Assembly: GCF_947501385.1 (NCBI RefSeq)
Contig: NZ_CANMVP010000029.1
Span: forward strand, 1 to 62,250
Length of the DNA: 62,250 nucleotides
Reading direction: 5' to 3'
DNA from: an uncultured Polaribacter sp.
GTDB lineage: Bacteria; Bacteroidota; Bacteroidia; Flavobacteriales; Flavobacteriaceae
The notes beneath the pieces were generated by a model. It made no database searches. It saw nothing but the letters and a program-made list of their open reading frames with translations, and was not told the origin of the DNA. Below, piece by piece: positions 1 through 8,686 of the stretch (position 1 is its first letter; every line of letters begins with the position of its first letter). Made by a program: the position numbers and the translations under genes.

Positions 1-224
1 CTTTCTCCTTTTTATTAATATCTATCTAATATAAATACTTTAATCCATATCCTTTTGCAAACATAGGATGACAAACTTAATTGACATCACGCTGTACCCA
101 TAATAAATTTACATCATTCCAAAATCTGGATCATTTTTTAGGATTCCGAACTTACATTTTGGAATGTAGCTATATCAAAATGTACAAAAGGTTTATGGAA
201 TAAAATCTAAAATGAATTCAATAA

Positions 225-252
225 AAAAGGTTAGCGAAATGGCCAACCTTTT
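225..252 (-). terminator. Probable intrinsic terminator
   Basis: Arms 225-235 (AAAAGGTTAGC) and 242-252 (GCCAACCTTTT) pair over 11 positions around a 6-nt loop. The single A/C mismatch on the plus strand becomes a G-U pair in minus-strand RNA, and the minus strand runs into a U tract after the stem. It therefore best fits termination of transcripts coming leftward from the gene at 443-1237. Confidence 0.5.
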
Positions 253-267
253 AATTTATAAATCAAC

Positions 268-395
268 TTAGAGGTGATTTCTGGGAGGACTCTAATCTAA
301 TGGAAACGATTAAAATGTAACTAGCTTCTTTAAAGAATAAAGAAGCTAGCTGTAATCTGGTCTTGGTTAGCCCCTAATCTAACCGTTTTCCATTA
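268..395. other. Possible structured RNA element
   Basis: Nested and adjacent inverted repeats: 268-273/290-295 (TTAGAG/CTCTAA); an outer stem 298-308/384-395 with one bulged base; inside it a perfect 11-bp hairpin 321-331/339-349 (CTAGCTTCTTT/AAAGAAGCTAG) and a 6-bp hairpin 365-370/379-384 (GGTTAG/CTAACC). Together they fold as a multibranch structure. I do not recognise a known RNA family. It could be the 3' UTR structure of the minus-strand gene at 443, a small RNA, or a remnant of a mobile element. Confidence 0.3.
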
Positions 396-442
396 TGGTG
401 CAATTTACTGCAAAGGTTTTAATTGCATATAGGTATTAATAC

Positions 443-1237
443 CTAATTTTTGTCAATTAAGTGCTTACTAAAGCTTTTTCCGTTGATTTTGGTGTATTTC
501 GAATCAATTTCATAGCCAACTTCCATGTTTGAAATGTTAAAATCGCCAGATACTTTCATATACTTTATGTTTAAATCTTCTTCAAATTTTGCATTTTCAA
601 AAGAAACACCATCATAAAAATTGGTATATTTAAAGGTAGCAGCATCTTTGAATATGGCATTAGAAAAACTTACATTTCTACTAAATTTTGCATATTTAAA
701 CGTAGCGATTTCATCAAAAACTGCTTTTGAAAAATTAATATCTTTATCAAACTTTGCATATTTAAACGTGCTATCATCATTAAAGGTAGTTCCAGAAAAA
801 TCTGCATTTCTTTTGAATCTAGAGTATTTAAACATGGCTTTGCGTTCGAAATTACAATTTTTAAAGATGGCTATATCATCAAAACTTGCGGTAAATGTAT
901 AACCAGAATCTTCATCTGGAATGTATGCCAAAACATCATTCTTAAAAGTACAATTGATAAATGAGACTTTAACATCAATCATTTTCTTAACTTCGTTAGA
1001 AGAATTTCCAGAACTCCAGTTAAACCAACTGTTTTTTTTCTTTCTTGGCAACTTTTCTAAGGCTTCGTCCATATAGGTAAAGTCTAAAACGCCAACGATG
1101 GTTGCATTTTTGTAAGAAATAGATTTTCCTTCTTTGATATCTTTCATAATATCAGATGCTTCCACTTTTTGTTGAGCAAAATTAATGGTTGCTGATAAAA
1201 AAAGACAAAAGCTTAAAAGTGTAATTTTATTTTTCAT
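443..1237 (-). CDS. Exported pentapeptide-repeat-like protein
   Basis: A 264-residue protein with a clear signal peptide (residues 1-21, ending in NFAQ). After a short linker rich in Lys and Asn, residues about 90-230 are a run of degenerate repeats with Phe at regular spacing (FKYAKF, FSNAIF, FKDAATF). This is typical of right-handed quadrilateral beta-helix (pentapeptide repeat) proteins. Cytoplasmic pentapeptide proteins are common; this one should be periplasmic or at the cell surface. No catalytic motif is visible. It is transcribed towards 1 and lies downstream of the kinase/regulator pair at 1297-3990 with a 59-bp gap, so co-transcription is possible. Function unknown. Confidence 0.75.
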   Translation of the reverse strand: MKNKITLLSFCLFLSATINFAQQKVEASDIMKDIKEGKSISYKNATIVGVLDFTYMDEALEKLPRKKKNSWFNWSSGNSSNEVKKMIDVKVSFINCTFKNDVLAYIPDEDSGYTFTASFDDIAIFKNCNFERKAMFKYSRFKRNADFSGTTFNDDSTFKYAKFDKDINFSKAVFDEIATFKYAKFSRNVSFSNAIFKDAATFKYTNFYDGVSFENAKFEEDLNIKYMKVSGDFNISNMEVGYEIDSKYTKINGKSFSKHLIDKN

Positions 1238-1296
1238 TTTTTTGAGTTTTAAAGTGTTTTATTAAATGACCACTCAAAAATTAAAATGTGACAGTT

Positions 1297-2619
1297 TTAT
1301 AAAAGAAAAGTAATTGTAAAAGAGGTTTTACCTTTTTTTGAATTGAAATTGATAACACCTTTATGCGCTTCCATAATACTTTTGGTAAGCGTTAAACCAA
1401 TACCAGAACCATTTTTTCTTGTTGTAAAATAAGGGACAAAAATGTTTTCTTTAATTTCATCTGAAATACCCATTCCGTTATCAGTAATTTCTAAATGCAA
1501 GCGATTGTTCTCTTTTACAACAGAAATTTGTATGGTAGGATTTTTTACACCTTCTAATGCATACATACAATTAGAAATTAAGTTGATGAGAATTTGCTCT
1601 ATTTGTTGCTTGTCTGCAAGAATGGCATGTGATGTATCATTCTTAAAAATTAAATGAATGCTTTTGTCAATAAAGTCTTGTTTAAATAAACTTAAAGTAG
1701 TTTGAATTGTTTTTGTTAACTCGATTTCTTTTTTATTTGGCATTGGTAATTCTGCCAGTTTTCGATAACTATCTACAAAAGAAGTTAAATGTTGCGAGCG
1801 TCTTTTAATAATACGTAAACCTTGCGAAAGTTCTTCAATCGTATCTTCATCTGTATGTTCTTCTTGTAATAATGAACTTAAATTCTCTGCCAAACTACTA
1901 ATTGGTGTAATGGTATTGATAATTTCATGAGACATTACATTCATCAATTTATACCAAGCTTCTTTTTCTTTCTTTTCTATTAATTGTTGAATGGTCTCTA
2001 AAGAAACAACCAAATATTCGGAATCATTTGTTTGGGTAACGGCTGTTTTTAGGAAAAAATTTTCTTTCTGCTCATTAATTTTTAAGGATATTGTATTTCT
2101 AATTTCTTTCCAATCGATTATAAAATTAGAGAGTTCTCCTATTTTAGTTTGTAACAGATTCCAGTTATAAAACTTCGGAATTTTTAAAAAATTCACAAAT
2201 GCTTTATTAATCTGAAATACAGAAATTTCTCCAGTAGCATCTTTCTTCAAAATTAAAATTCCAATTCCTAAACTTTCAATAATATTGGTAAAAATTAATT
2301 GTTCAGATGATTTTAAAAGGCTTTGTTTTCTATGTTTTTCTAGTAATAGCGCCGTTTTATTATGTAGCGGATTCTTTCTTTTTTCAGCTGAAATGGTATT
2401 TGAATAATCATCAAATAATAAGCAATCAATCGATTTTTCAATGTCTGTAAACCCTTTTTTAATGTATTCAGTAAAAAGAAAAAATTGAAATAAGAGGAAC
2501 AACGAAAATCCGATGGTATTTACAATAAAGCCTTTTTTAAAGCTGTAAATAATAACAACACCATTTACAATCAATAATAACAAACGAATGATAACTTGAA
2601 TATACTGTGATTTTCCCAT
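1297..2619 (-). CDS. NtrB/NtrY-like membrane sensor histidine kinase
   Basis: A 440-residue sensor kinase. Two membrane segments occupy residues about 7-26 and 32-50 with almost no periplasmic loop, so it probably senses within the membrane or cytoplasm. A PAS-like region follows (about 105-215), then the dimerisation/phosphoacceptor helix with H231 in MNVMSHEIINT, an N box (NLISNC), and the G boxes DNGMGIS and GSGIGLTLT of the HATPase domain. Its start directly follows the stop of the NtrC-type regulator gene, so the two are co-transcribed with the regulator first. The expected role is to phosphorylate that regulator and so control the divergent exporter operon at 4152. Confidence 0.9.
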   Translation of the reverse strand: MGKSQYIQVIIRLLLLIVNGVVIIYSFKKGFIVNTIGFSLFLLFQFFLFTEYIKKGFTDIEKSIDCLLFDDYSNTISAEKRKNPLHNKTALLLEKHRKQSLLKSSEQLIFTNIIESLGIGILILKKDATGEISVFQINKAFVNFLKIPKFYNWNLLQTKIGELSNFIIDWKEIRNTISLKINEQKENFFLKTAVTQTNDSEYLVVSLETIQQLIEKKEKEAWYKLMNVMSHEIINTITPISSLAENLSSLLQEEHTDEDTIEELSQGLRIIKRRSQHLTSFVDSYRKLAELPMPNKKEIELTKTIQTTLSLFKQDFIDKSIHLIFKNDTSHAILADKQQIEQILINLISNCMYALEGVKNPTIQISVVKENNRLHLEITDNGMGISDEIKENIFVPYFTTRKNGSGIGLTLTKSIMEAHKGVINFNSKKGKTSFTITFLL

Positions 2620-3990
2620 TTAGATTTGATGTTTCTCTAATCTTCTATACAAAGCGGCTCTTGTTAAACCTAAATCTTTGGCAGCTTTAGAAATATTACC
2701 TTGATGTTTTTGAATTGCTTGCTGAATGAGTAGTTTTTCAGTTTCCTCTAAGTTCAAACTCTCTGTTAAATTTATAGCTATTTTTTTTGTGGAAAAATGC
2801 AAATCTGAAATTTCTATAACGGTATTATCTGTAATAATTACCGCGCGTTCTACAATATGCTCTATTTCTCTAATGTTTCCTGGCCAATGATAATTTTCCA
2901 TGGCTTTTAAGGCTTCAGCGGTAAAATTGGTGATTTTCTTTCGATATTTTTGAGTTAGTTTTTCTAAAAAATGAGTGGCTAATAGTTTTACATCATCTGT
3001 TCTGTTGCGAAGTGGTGGCAAATTCAGTTCAATGGTGTTAATTCTAAATAATAAATCTTGTCTAAAAGTTTGTTCCTCTACCATTTGATGAATCGGCGCG
3101 TTTGTAGCGCAGATAATTCGTGCATCTATTTCTCTTTCTTTTCCTTCGCCTAAACGCGTTACTTTTCTGTTCTGAATAACCGTTAACAATTTAGACTGCA
3201 AATGCAAGGGTAAATTTCCAATTTCATCTAAAAAAATAGTACCACCTTTGGCCAATTCAAATCTTCCCAATGTGTCTTTGTGTGCATCTGTAAATGCTCC
3301 TTTAACATAGCCAAACAATTCACTTTCAAACAAGTTTTCGTTTAAAGAACCTAAATCTACATGTATAAAAGGATGATTTTTTCGAGTCGATTGCAAATGA
3401 ATTTCTTTGGCAAACACAAATTTTCCAGTTCCGTTTTCTCCTAAAATTAAAACATTTGCATCCGTTGGAGCAACTTTTCTCACCAAGTTCATGGCAGATT
3501 GCATCGCAGAAGAGTTTCCAATAATATGTTCTGTTTTCTGATGAAATTCTTTGTCTTGGTGTTCTTGTATGGTTTCTAGTTGCGTATTTTTTCGTTTCGA
3601 ACGTGCCAATTCTACGCCCGCATTTACTGCTGCATACAGCTTTTCGGTTGTCCAAGGTTTTAAAATAAAATCGGTTGCTCCCTTTTTTATGGCATCAACA
3701 GCTAAATTGACACTCCCAAAAGCAGTCATTAAAAGAATGGTTGTTTCTGGACTAATTTCTTTAATGTTTTTCAGCCAATACAAACCTTCTTTTCCGTCTT
3801 CGAAACCAATTCTGTAATTCATATCTAACAAAACCACATCAATGGTGTTTTTTGTGATATGAGAATTGATATTCTTCGGATTATTCTCCGTAATAATTTT
3901 AGAAAAATATTTTTTCAAGCTAATTCTTGCCGAAAATAAAATATCATCATCATCATCTACAATTAAAATGGTCGCTTCCTTTTTTCTCAT
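2620..3990 (-). CDS. NtrC-family sigma-54-dependent response regulator
   Basis: A 456-residue activator with three domains. The receiver (1-125) has the acidic pocket at VDDDDD and the phosphoacceptor D56 in VLLDMN. The AAA+ domain (about 150-385) has Walker A GENGTGK, the sigma-54 contact loop GAFTDA (the last Gly of classical GAFTGA is replaced, a common variant) and Walker B GGTIFLDEIG. A Fis-type HTH at the C-terminus contains ISKAAKDLGLTRAALYRRL. Such proteins bind upstream palindromes and use ATP to open sigma-54 promoters. The gene is divergent from the exporter operon, with a -24/-12 site and a palindrome between them, so that operon is the evident target. Confidence 0.93.
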   Translation of the reverse strand: MRKKEATILIVDDDDDILFSARISLKKYFSKIITENNPKNINSHITKNTIDVVLLDMNYRIGFEDGKEGLYWLKNIKEISPETTILLMTAFGSVNLAVDAIKKGATDFILKPWTTEKLYAAVNAGVELARSKRKNTQLETIQEHQDKEFHQKTEHIIGNSSAMQSAMNLVRKVAPTDANVLILGENGTGKFVFAKEIHLQSTRKNHPFIHVDLGSLNENLFESELFGYVKGAFTDAHKDTLGRFELAKGGTIFLDEIGNLPLHLQSKLLTVIQNRKVTRLGEGKEREIDARIICATNAPIHQMVEEQTFRQDLLFRINTIELNLPPLRNRTDDVKLLATHFLEKLTQKYRKKITNFTAEALKAMENYHWPGNIREIEHIVERAVIITDNTVIEISDLHFSTKKIAINLTESLNLEETEKLLIQQAIQKHQGNISKAAKDLGLTRAALYRRLEKHQI

Positions 3991-4017
3991 CCTACATAAT
4001 TAGTCATTTGTTTGAAT

Positions 4018-4037
4018 ATGAACAAGAATATGTTCAT
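4018..4037 (+). promoter_or_regulatory. Probable enhancer site for the NtrC-type regulator
   Basis: Perfect inverted repeat ATGAACA-N6-TGTTCAT, followed by a further half-site TGAACA at 4041-4046, and enclosed by a wider inverted pair AGTCATTT/AAATGACT (4002-4009/4070-4077). The palindrome centre is about 105 bp upstream of the start expected from the -24/-12 promoter, a normal distance for an enhancer-binding protein. Confidence 0.6.
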
Positions 4038-4108
4038 TTTTGAACACTTTAAATAATTACTTATTTTTTAAATGACTGAATGTAAGTGTTTTAATTTTTA
4101 TTTCTTGA

Positions 4109-4125
4109 TGGCATATTTGTGGCAT
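4109..4125 (+). promoter_or_regulatory. Sigma-54 (-24/-12) promoter
   Basis: TGGCA at 4109-4113 and TGGCAT at 4120-4125. The invariant GG (4110-4111) and GC (4122-4123) have the exact spacing of sigma-54 promoters (consensus TGGCAC-N5-TTGC). Transcription would start near 4134, leaving a leader of about 18 nt before the ATG at 4152. The site faces the exporter operon and lies next to the gene for a sigma-54 activator. Confidence 0.7.
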
Positions 4126-4151
4126 AAACATATTCAAACTAACAGTAAATT

Positions 4152-5405
4152 ATGGACAAGCAAATTAAACCTAAAAATAAAAAAACTCAAAAAATGTTAC
4201 TATGGGGAATTCCAGCAGTTTTTTTATTGGTGATTATTTTAATGAATGCCACTAGAAAAAAACAAGTCAACTTACAAAAAGATAGCATTAGTATTCGTGA
4301 AGTTATAAAAGGCGATTTTGAAGATGTTATTTTATTTAACAGCACAGTAGAGCCTAAAACATCTGTTTTGGTCAATGTAATACAAGGTGGGGCTGTTTCT
4401 GAAATTTTTGTGGAAAGTGGACAAACCATCAAAAAAGGAACACCACTTTTAAAAGTCTACAACCCCAATGCAGAATTGAATTATTTGACACAAGAAACTG
4501 CAATGGTAGAGCAAATTAACAATTTAAGAAACTTGCGTGTAAACATAAAAAATCAGCAATTAAGTTTAGATCAGCAGTTGTTAAGTATCAATAATGATTT
4601 TAGAAATGCCAAAAGACAGTACAAATTAGATTCTACTTTATATAAAAAAGAAGTGATTGCAAATAACGATTATCAAAAAACACAACAAGAATTTAAATTC
4701 CAGAAAGAGAGAAGTGGAGTGATTAAAGAAAGTGTTTTTAACGAGAAAAAAAGTAGAGATAATCAATTATCAAGAATAAATACTTCTTTATCGAATATGG
4801 AAAAGAGTTTACAATTGTTATATAAAAACAAAGAAAACTTTGTAGTAAAAGCGCCAGTAGATGGTTTATTATCTTCTTTTAATCCTATTTTGGGTGAAAG
4901 CTATACACAAGGTCAACCTATTGGAAAAATGGATGTTTTAGATGGTTATAAACTGGTTGCAAATGTAGATGAATATTATATTTCTAAACTAAAACAAGGT
5001 ATTTCTGGAACCGTTTCCGTAAACGCTAAAAATTATAAAGTACAAGTTTCTAAGATTTTTTCAGAAATTGTTGGCGGACAATTTAAATTAGAACTCAATT
5101 TTAAACAAGATTCACTTTCTAATGATGTAAAAAGAGGCATGTCTTTAAAAACGAAAGTGTTTTTATCAGGTAAAACAGAAGCGATCTTATTATCTAAAGG
5201 TTTGTTTTATCAAAGTACCAATGGTGCTTGGGTTTTTGTCTTAAATGAGGAAAATAAAGCCGTAAAAAGAAGTATTAAAATTGGTAGAGAAAATCCTTTT
5301 TATTACGAAGTTTTAGAAGGATTAAAAGTAGGAGACAAGGTGATTACTTCAAGTTATGATGATTATAAAAATGTAGAGGAGATTAATGTTCAGTCTAGAA
5401 TCTAG
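4152..5405 (+). CDS. MacA/HlyD-type periplasmic adaptor of an ABC exporter
   Basis: A 417-residue membrane fusion protein. One membrane anchor (about 14-32) is followed by a split barrel-sandwich/lipoyl domain, an alpha-helical hairpin (about 115-235, rich in Gln/Asn/Lys) and the matching lipoyl half at KAPVDGLLSSF, then beta-barrel and membrane-proximal domains. Adaptors of this family link an inner-membrane MacB-like pump to an outer-membrane channel. No outer-membrane TolC-type gene is present here. It is the first gene of the operon that runs to 13497 and lies just behind the sigma-54 promoter. The last codons fall in a small TCTAGA-rich repeat. Substrate unknown. Confidence 0.88.
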   Translation: MDKQIKPKNKKTQKMLLWGIPAVFLLVIILMNATRKKQVNLQKDSISIREVIKGDFEDVILFNSTVEPKTSVLVNVIQGGAVSEIFVESGQTIKKGTPLLKVYNPNAELNYLTQETAMVEQINNLRNLRVNIKNQQLSLDQQLLSINNDFRNAKRQYKLDSTLYKKEVIANNDYQKTQQEFKFQKERSGVIKESVFNEKKSRDNQLSRINTSLSNMEKSLQLLYKNKENFVVKAPVDGLLSSFNPILGESYTQGQPIGKMDVLDGYKLVANVDEYYISKLKQGISGTVSVNAKNYKVQVSKIFSEIVGGQFKLELNFKQDSLSNDVKRGMSLKTKVFLSGKTEAILLSKGLFYQSTNGAWVFVLNEENKAVKRSIKIGRENPFYYEVLEGLKVGDKVITSSYDDYKNVEEINVQSRI

Positions 5406-5422
5406 ACCTCTAGAATCTAGAC
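5394..5422. repeat. Short tandem palindromic repeat
   Basis: Two copies of TCTAGAATCTAGAC (5394-5407 and 5409-5422) separated by one C. Each is itself nearly palindromic. The first copy supplies the last codons and the stop of the adaptor gene. The second keeps the following frame open upstream of the ATPase gene, giving a spurious N-terminal extension. Confidence 0.8.
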
Positions 5423-5460
5423 TCCAGAAAAAAAATAAACAACAATTTAAAATATACAAA

Positions 5461-6171
5461 ATGATTAAAATAACAGAATTAGTAAAAATTTACAGAACAG
5501 AAGAAGTAGAAACAACAGCTTTAAACAAATTAAGTTTAGAAGTTAAAAAAGGTGAATTTGTGTCCATTATGGGCGCATCTGGTTGTGGGAAATCGACCTT
5601 ATTAAACATCATTGGTTTGTTAGACGCACCAAATGACGGAAGTTATCTTTTTGACGGAACTGAAGTAGCCACTTTTAACGAAAAACAACGTGCAGGTTTG
5701 CGAAAAGCAAATATCGGATTTGTGTTTCAGAATTTTAATTTGATTGATGAATTAACGGTTTATGAAAATGTAGAGTTGCCATTGATTTATAACAACGTTA
5801 AAGCATCAGAAAGAAAACAACGAGTTACCGAGATTTTAGATCGCATTGGAATTGCACACAGAGCAAAACATTTTCCGTTGCAATTGTCTGGTGGTCAGCA
5901 ACAAAGAGTTGCCGTTGCAAGAGCTTTGGTTACCAATCCTAAATTAATCTTAGCAGATGAGCCTACTGGAAATTTAGATAGTAAAAGTGGAAATGATGTG
6001 ATGGAATTATTGACAGAATTACACGCAACAGGAGCCACAATTATAATGGTAACACACTCGTCTTATGACGCGCAATTTTCTTCGAGAATTGTAACTTTAA
6101 AAGACGGAGAAATCATATCAGAAAAAACCAACGAGCATAAAGTGGATGTTTTAGTTGAAAAAAACTCCTAA
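5461..6171 (+). CDS. MacB/LolD-type ABC transporter ATPase
   Basis: A 236-residue nucleotide-binding subunit: Walker A GASGCGKST, Q loop at FVFQNFN, signature LSGGQQQRVAVARAL, Walker B LILADEPTGNLD, and the switch His in VTHSS. I start it at the ATG at 5461 (MIKITELVKIY) because the in-frame codons upstream are made only of the TCTAGA repeat. It energises the FtsX-like permeases encoded next. With three permeases and one ATPase in the operon, the ATPase is probably shared among them. Confidence 0.93.
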   Translation: MIKITELVKIYRTEEVETTALNKLSLEVKKGEFVSIMGASGCGKSTLLNIIGLLDAPNDGSYLFDGTEVATFNEKQRAGLRKANIGFVFQNFNLIDELTVYENVELPLIYNNVKASERKQRVTEILDRIGIAHRAKHFPLQLSGGQQQRVAVARALVTNPKLILADEPTGNLDSKSGNDVMELLTELHATGATIIMVTHSSYDAQFSSRIVTLKDGEIISEKTNEHKVDVLVEKNS

Positions 6172-6200
6172 AAACGAGGTTTTTATAGCAATTGAATTTG

Positions 6201-6245
6201 TCATTCCTGTGAACCCTGCCTTCGGCAGGTAGGAACGGGAATCTA
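6201..6245. repeat. REP-like palindromic repeat
   Basis: A GC-richer palindromic stretch between the ATPase and first permease genes, with the core hairpin CCTGCCTTCGGCAGG (215-229 of the 6000s) flanked by imperfect TCATTCCTG/AGGAACGGGAA arms. Elements beginning TCATTCCTG are common interspersed repeats in flavobacterial genomes. In RNA it could attenuate read-through from the ATPase into the permease genes. Confidence 0.6.
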
Positions 6246-6269
6246 AATCCATCAAAAAAAAGTAAAATT

Positions 6270-8684
6270 ATGTTACAAATATGGTTTAAAATATTTTTTA
6301 GAAATAGCAAGAAAAATTGGCTAAATGCGTTGATAAATATTAGCGGATTAACATTGGGTTTGGCTGGTTTATTGATTATTTTATTATATCTAAATGAAGA
6401 AAACAGTTACAATCAATGGAACCCGAATAAAGATGATGTTTATAGAGTAAATATAAAACAACCAAAGTCTGGAGATGTTTGGACTTCGGTAAATGCTGGA
6501 ATGTATTTAACGTATCCGAAAGAAATTCCAGAAGTTACGGAAGCTGTAATGGTGGGTTTACATTATAGGAGTAGGGTTTTGCAATTTAAAGATGCATTTG
6601 AATTTACTGATAAATTAATTTTTACAGAGCCACAATTTTTTGACTTTTTTCCTTTCAAAATTTTAGAAGGTTCCCCAGAAAAATTTGCAGAAACAAGAAC
6701 GAATATTGCATTATCAAAAGCGTATGCAGAGCGTCTTTTTAAAGGTGAAAAAGCCGTAGGAAACTTGGTTAAAATTAATGGTAAAGATTACGCAGTAACT
6801 TGTGTGTATGAAATGCCTAAAAACGCGCATCATGAGCCAGAATTGCTAATGCAATTTTCTGAAGCTTTTGAAGTGAATTGGGGAAACCATAACAACGAGT
6901 TATTTTGTAGAATTACAGAAGGTTCAGATTTGGCGATTGTACAGCCAAAAATGAATCAAATTATTAGAAATGCCTATAAACCCTATGCTGGTGAAGCTGG
7001 TGTAACCATAGAAGAATTTGACGAACGTTATGGAATACCAACAGTACTTTTAGATAAATTAGACACTATTTACTTACACAGTTCTGCAAAAAGAGCAGGG
7101 CCAAGTGGCACAGGAAATTATCAATTATTGATGGTTTTACTAGGCTTATCAATTTTATTAATTGTGATTTCTTGTGTGAATTTCATCAACTTATCTGTGG
7201 CATCTGCAATTCAAAGAGCAAAAGAAGTTGGTGTAAAAAAAACCTTAGGTTTATCAAAAAAGCAATTGCTTTTTCAATATGTATTTGAAATTGTTTTACA
7301 GGGAATTATTTCATTCGTTTTAGCACTAGTAATTGTTGAATTGGCATTGCCATTTTTTAATCAATTTGTTGGAAAAGAAATTTCAATTTTACATACAAAC
7401 TCCTTAATAACGTTATTTTTTGTAGCTATTTTAATATCGATTTTTGTTGGAAGTATTCCTGCAATTTACCTTTCAAATTTTAAAGCGATAGAAGTTTTAA
7501 AAGGAAGTGTTTCTAAAAGTAAAAAAGGAAATTTGGCAAGAAATATCATGTTGGGGCTTCAATTTTTAATATCTGGATTTTTTATTATCAGTATGTTAAT
7601 TGTTGGAAATCAGATGAATTTTATGATGCAAAAAGAGCTGGGTTTCGATAAAGAACAAGTTCTTTCTGTAGAAGTATTTAGTATTGAAAGTGAATATAAA
7701 AAGTTCTTATTAACACAACAAGTTTTAACTCAAAGTAAAAATATAACAGCTGTTACCGCAAGTATGTTTGTACCAGGAGATGGTTTTGTAAATGGTACAT
7801 CTTTAAATCATAAAAAGAATGATATCGGTTTTAACGCTGCCTCTAATTTAGTAGATTATAACTACATTGATTTTGCCAAAATTGAAATTCTAAAAGGACG
7901 AGATTTTTCTAAAGACATTGCATCAGATTCTATAAATAAGCTAATTATAAATGAAACAGCGGCTAAAATGTTGGGCATCGCTAAAAACCCAATTGGTGAA
8001 ATTGTAGATGTAGGTTGGTCTGATAATGATACTAATTTTGAAGTAATTGGCGTAATTCAAGATTATCATTTTGAAGGCTTTGATACCAAAATTGCACCCA
8101 TGTTTTTAGGATTGTGGAATACTTTCGAATTCGCAAAAACATGGATGCCGGCCATTCAGTTTAAAATAAAAGGAACTAATATTGACCAAACGATAGCAGA
8201 AATAGAAACTTTTTGGAAACAAAATGTAGATGCTAAATACCCTTTTTCCTATCAATTTTTAGATAAGAATTTTGCGAAAACGTATGATAAATACCAGAAA
8301 CAGCAAACGCTATTTTTAATCTTATCGATTTTGGTAATTTTAATTTCTCTTTTGGGCTTATTTGCTCTGGCAACATTAACCATTCAGCAACGTTTAAAAG
8401 AAGTTGCAATTCGCAAAACTCTAGGAGCATCTGTAAAAGAAATCATGTTTCAGTTACTAAGAAACTTCTTAAAAGTTGTGGTGGTTTCTTCAGTAATACT
8501 TGTTCCTATTGCTTACTTCTTTATGGAAAACTGGTTAGAAAATTTTGTGTATAGAATAGATATGCCAATATTTCCTTATGTGTTAACTCCAATGATTTTA
8601 ATCCTTTTAGTTTTTGTAGTTGTTGGATTAAAAGCTTTTAACGCAACAAAAATAGATTTGATAAAATATTTAAAATTCGAATAA
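6270..8684 (+). CDS. FtsX/MacB-family ABC permease 1
   Basis: An 804-residue permease with one N-terminal membrane helix (about 20-42), a large periplasmic MacB-PCD-like domain, three helices around 290-400, a second periplasmic domain, and three C-terminal helices (about 675-800). This is the doubled FtsX layout with 8 helices that is frequent in Bacteroidota. It starts MLQIWFKIFFRNSKKNW and ends IDLIKYLKFE, ends shared with the two following genes. Two bases separate its stop from the next ATG, so translation is probably coupled. It has no ATPase domain of its own and should work with the ATPase at 5461 and the adaptor at 4152. Confidence 0.88.
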   Translation: MLQIWFKIFFRNSKKNWLNALINISGLTLGLAGLLIILLYLNEENSYNQWNPNKDDVYRVNIKQPKSGDVWTSVNAGMYLTYPKEIPEVTEAVMVGLHYRSRVLQFKDAFEFTDKLIFTEPQFFDFFPFKILEGSPEKFAETRTNIALSKAYAERLFKGEKAVGNLVKINGKDYAVTCVYEMPKNAHHEPELLMQFSEAFEVNWGNHNNELFCRITEGSDLAIVQPKMNQIIRNAYKPYAGEAGVTIEEFDERYGIPTVLLDKLDTIYLHSSAKRAGPSGTGNYQLLMVLLGLSILLIVISCVNFINLSVASAIQRAKEVGVKKTLGLSKKQLLFQYVFEIVLQGIISFVLALVIVELALPFFNQFVGKEISILHTNSLITLFFVAILISIFVGSIPAIYLSNFKAIEVLKGSVSKSKKGNLARNIMLGLQFLISGFFIISMLIVGNQMNFMMQKELGFDKEQVLSVEVFSIESEYKKFLLTQQVLTQSKNITAVTASMFVPGDGFVNGTSLNHKKNDIGFNAASNLVDYNYIDFAKIEILKGRDFSKDIASDSINKLIINETAAKMLGIAKNPIGEIVDVGWSDNDTNFEVIGVIQDYHFEGFDTKIAPMFLGLWNTFEFAKTWMPAIQFKIKGTNIDQTIAEIETFWKQNVDAKYPFSYQFLDKNFAKTYDKYQKQQTLFLILSILVILISLLGLFALATLTIQQRLKEVAIRKTLGASVKEIMFQLLRNFLKVVVVSSVILVPIAYFFMENWLENFVYRIDMPIFPYVLTPMILILLVFVVVGLKAFNATKIDLIKYLKFE

Positions 8685-8686
8685 TT

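Larger units (their letters stand above)
1..442. other. Non-coding region with several hairpins
   Basis: I see no gene in this stretch. It holds an 11-bp inverted repeat at 115-125/156-166 (CATTCCAAAAT/ATTTTGGAATG), a hairpin at 225-252, and a compact set of stems between 268 and 395, listed separately. What lies to the left is outside the window. The stretch is downstream of the minus-strand gene that ends at 443, so part of it is probably that gene's 3' untranslated region. Confidence 0.5.

Noticed and set aside
365..384. Integron attC-like site (GTTAG...CTAAC)
   Set aside because: One half resembles the RYYYAAC core, but the other lacks GTTRRRY, there is no integrase, and the pairing is explained by the local hairpin fold.
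621..902. Gene antisense to the pentapeptide-like protein
   Set aside because: The open frame mirrors the Phe-rich repeats on the other strand and has no independent support.
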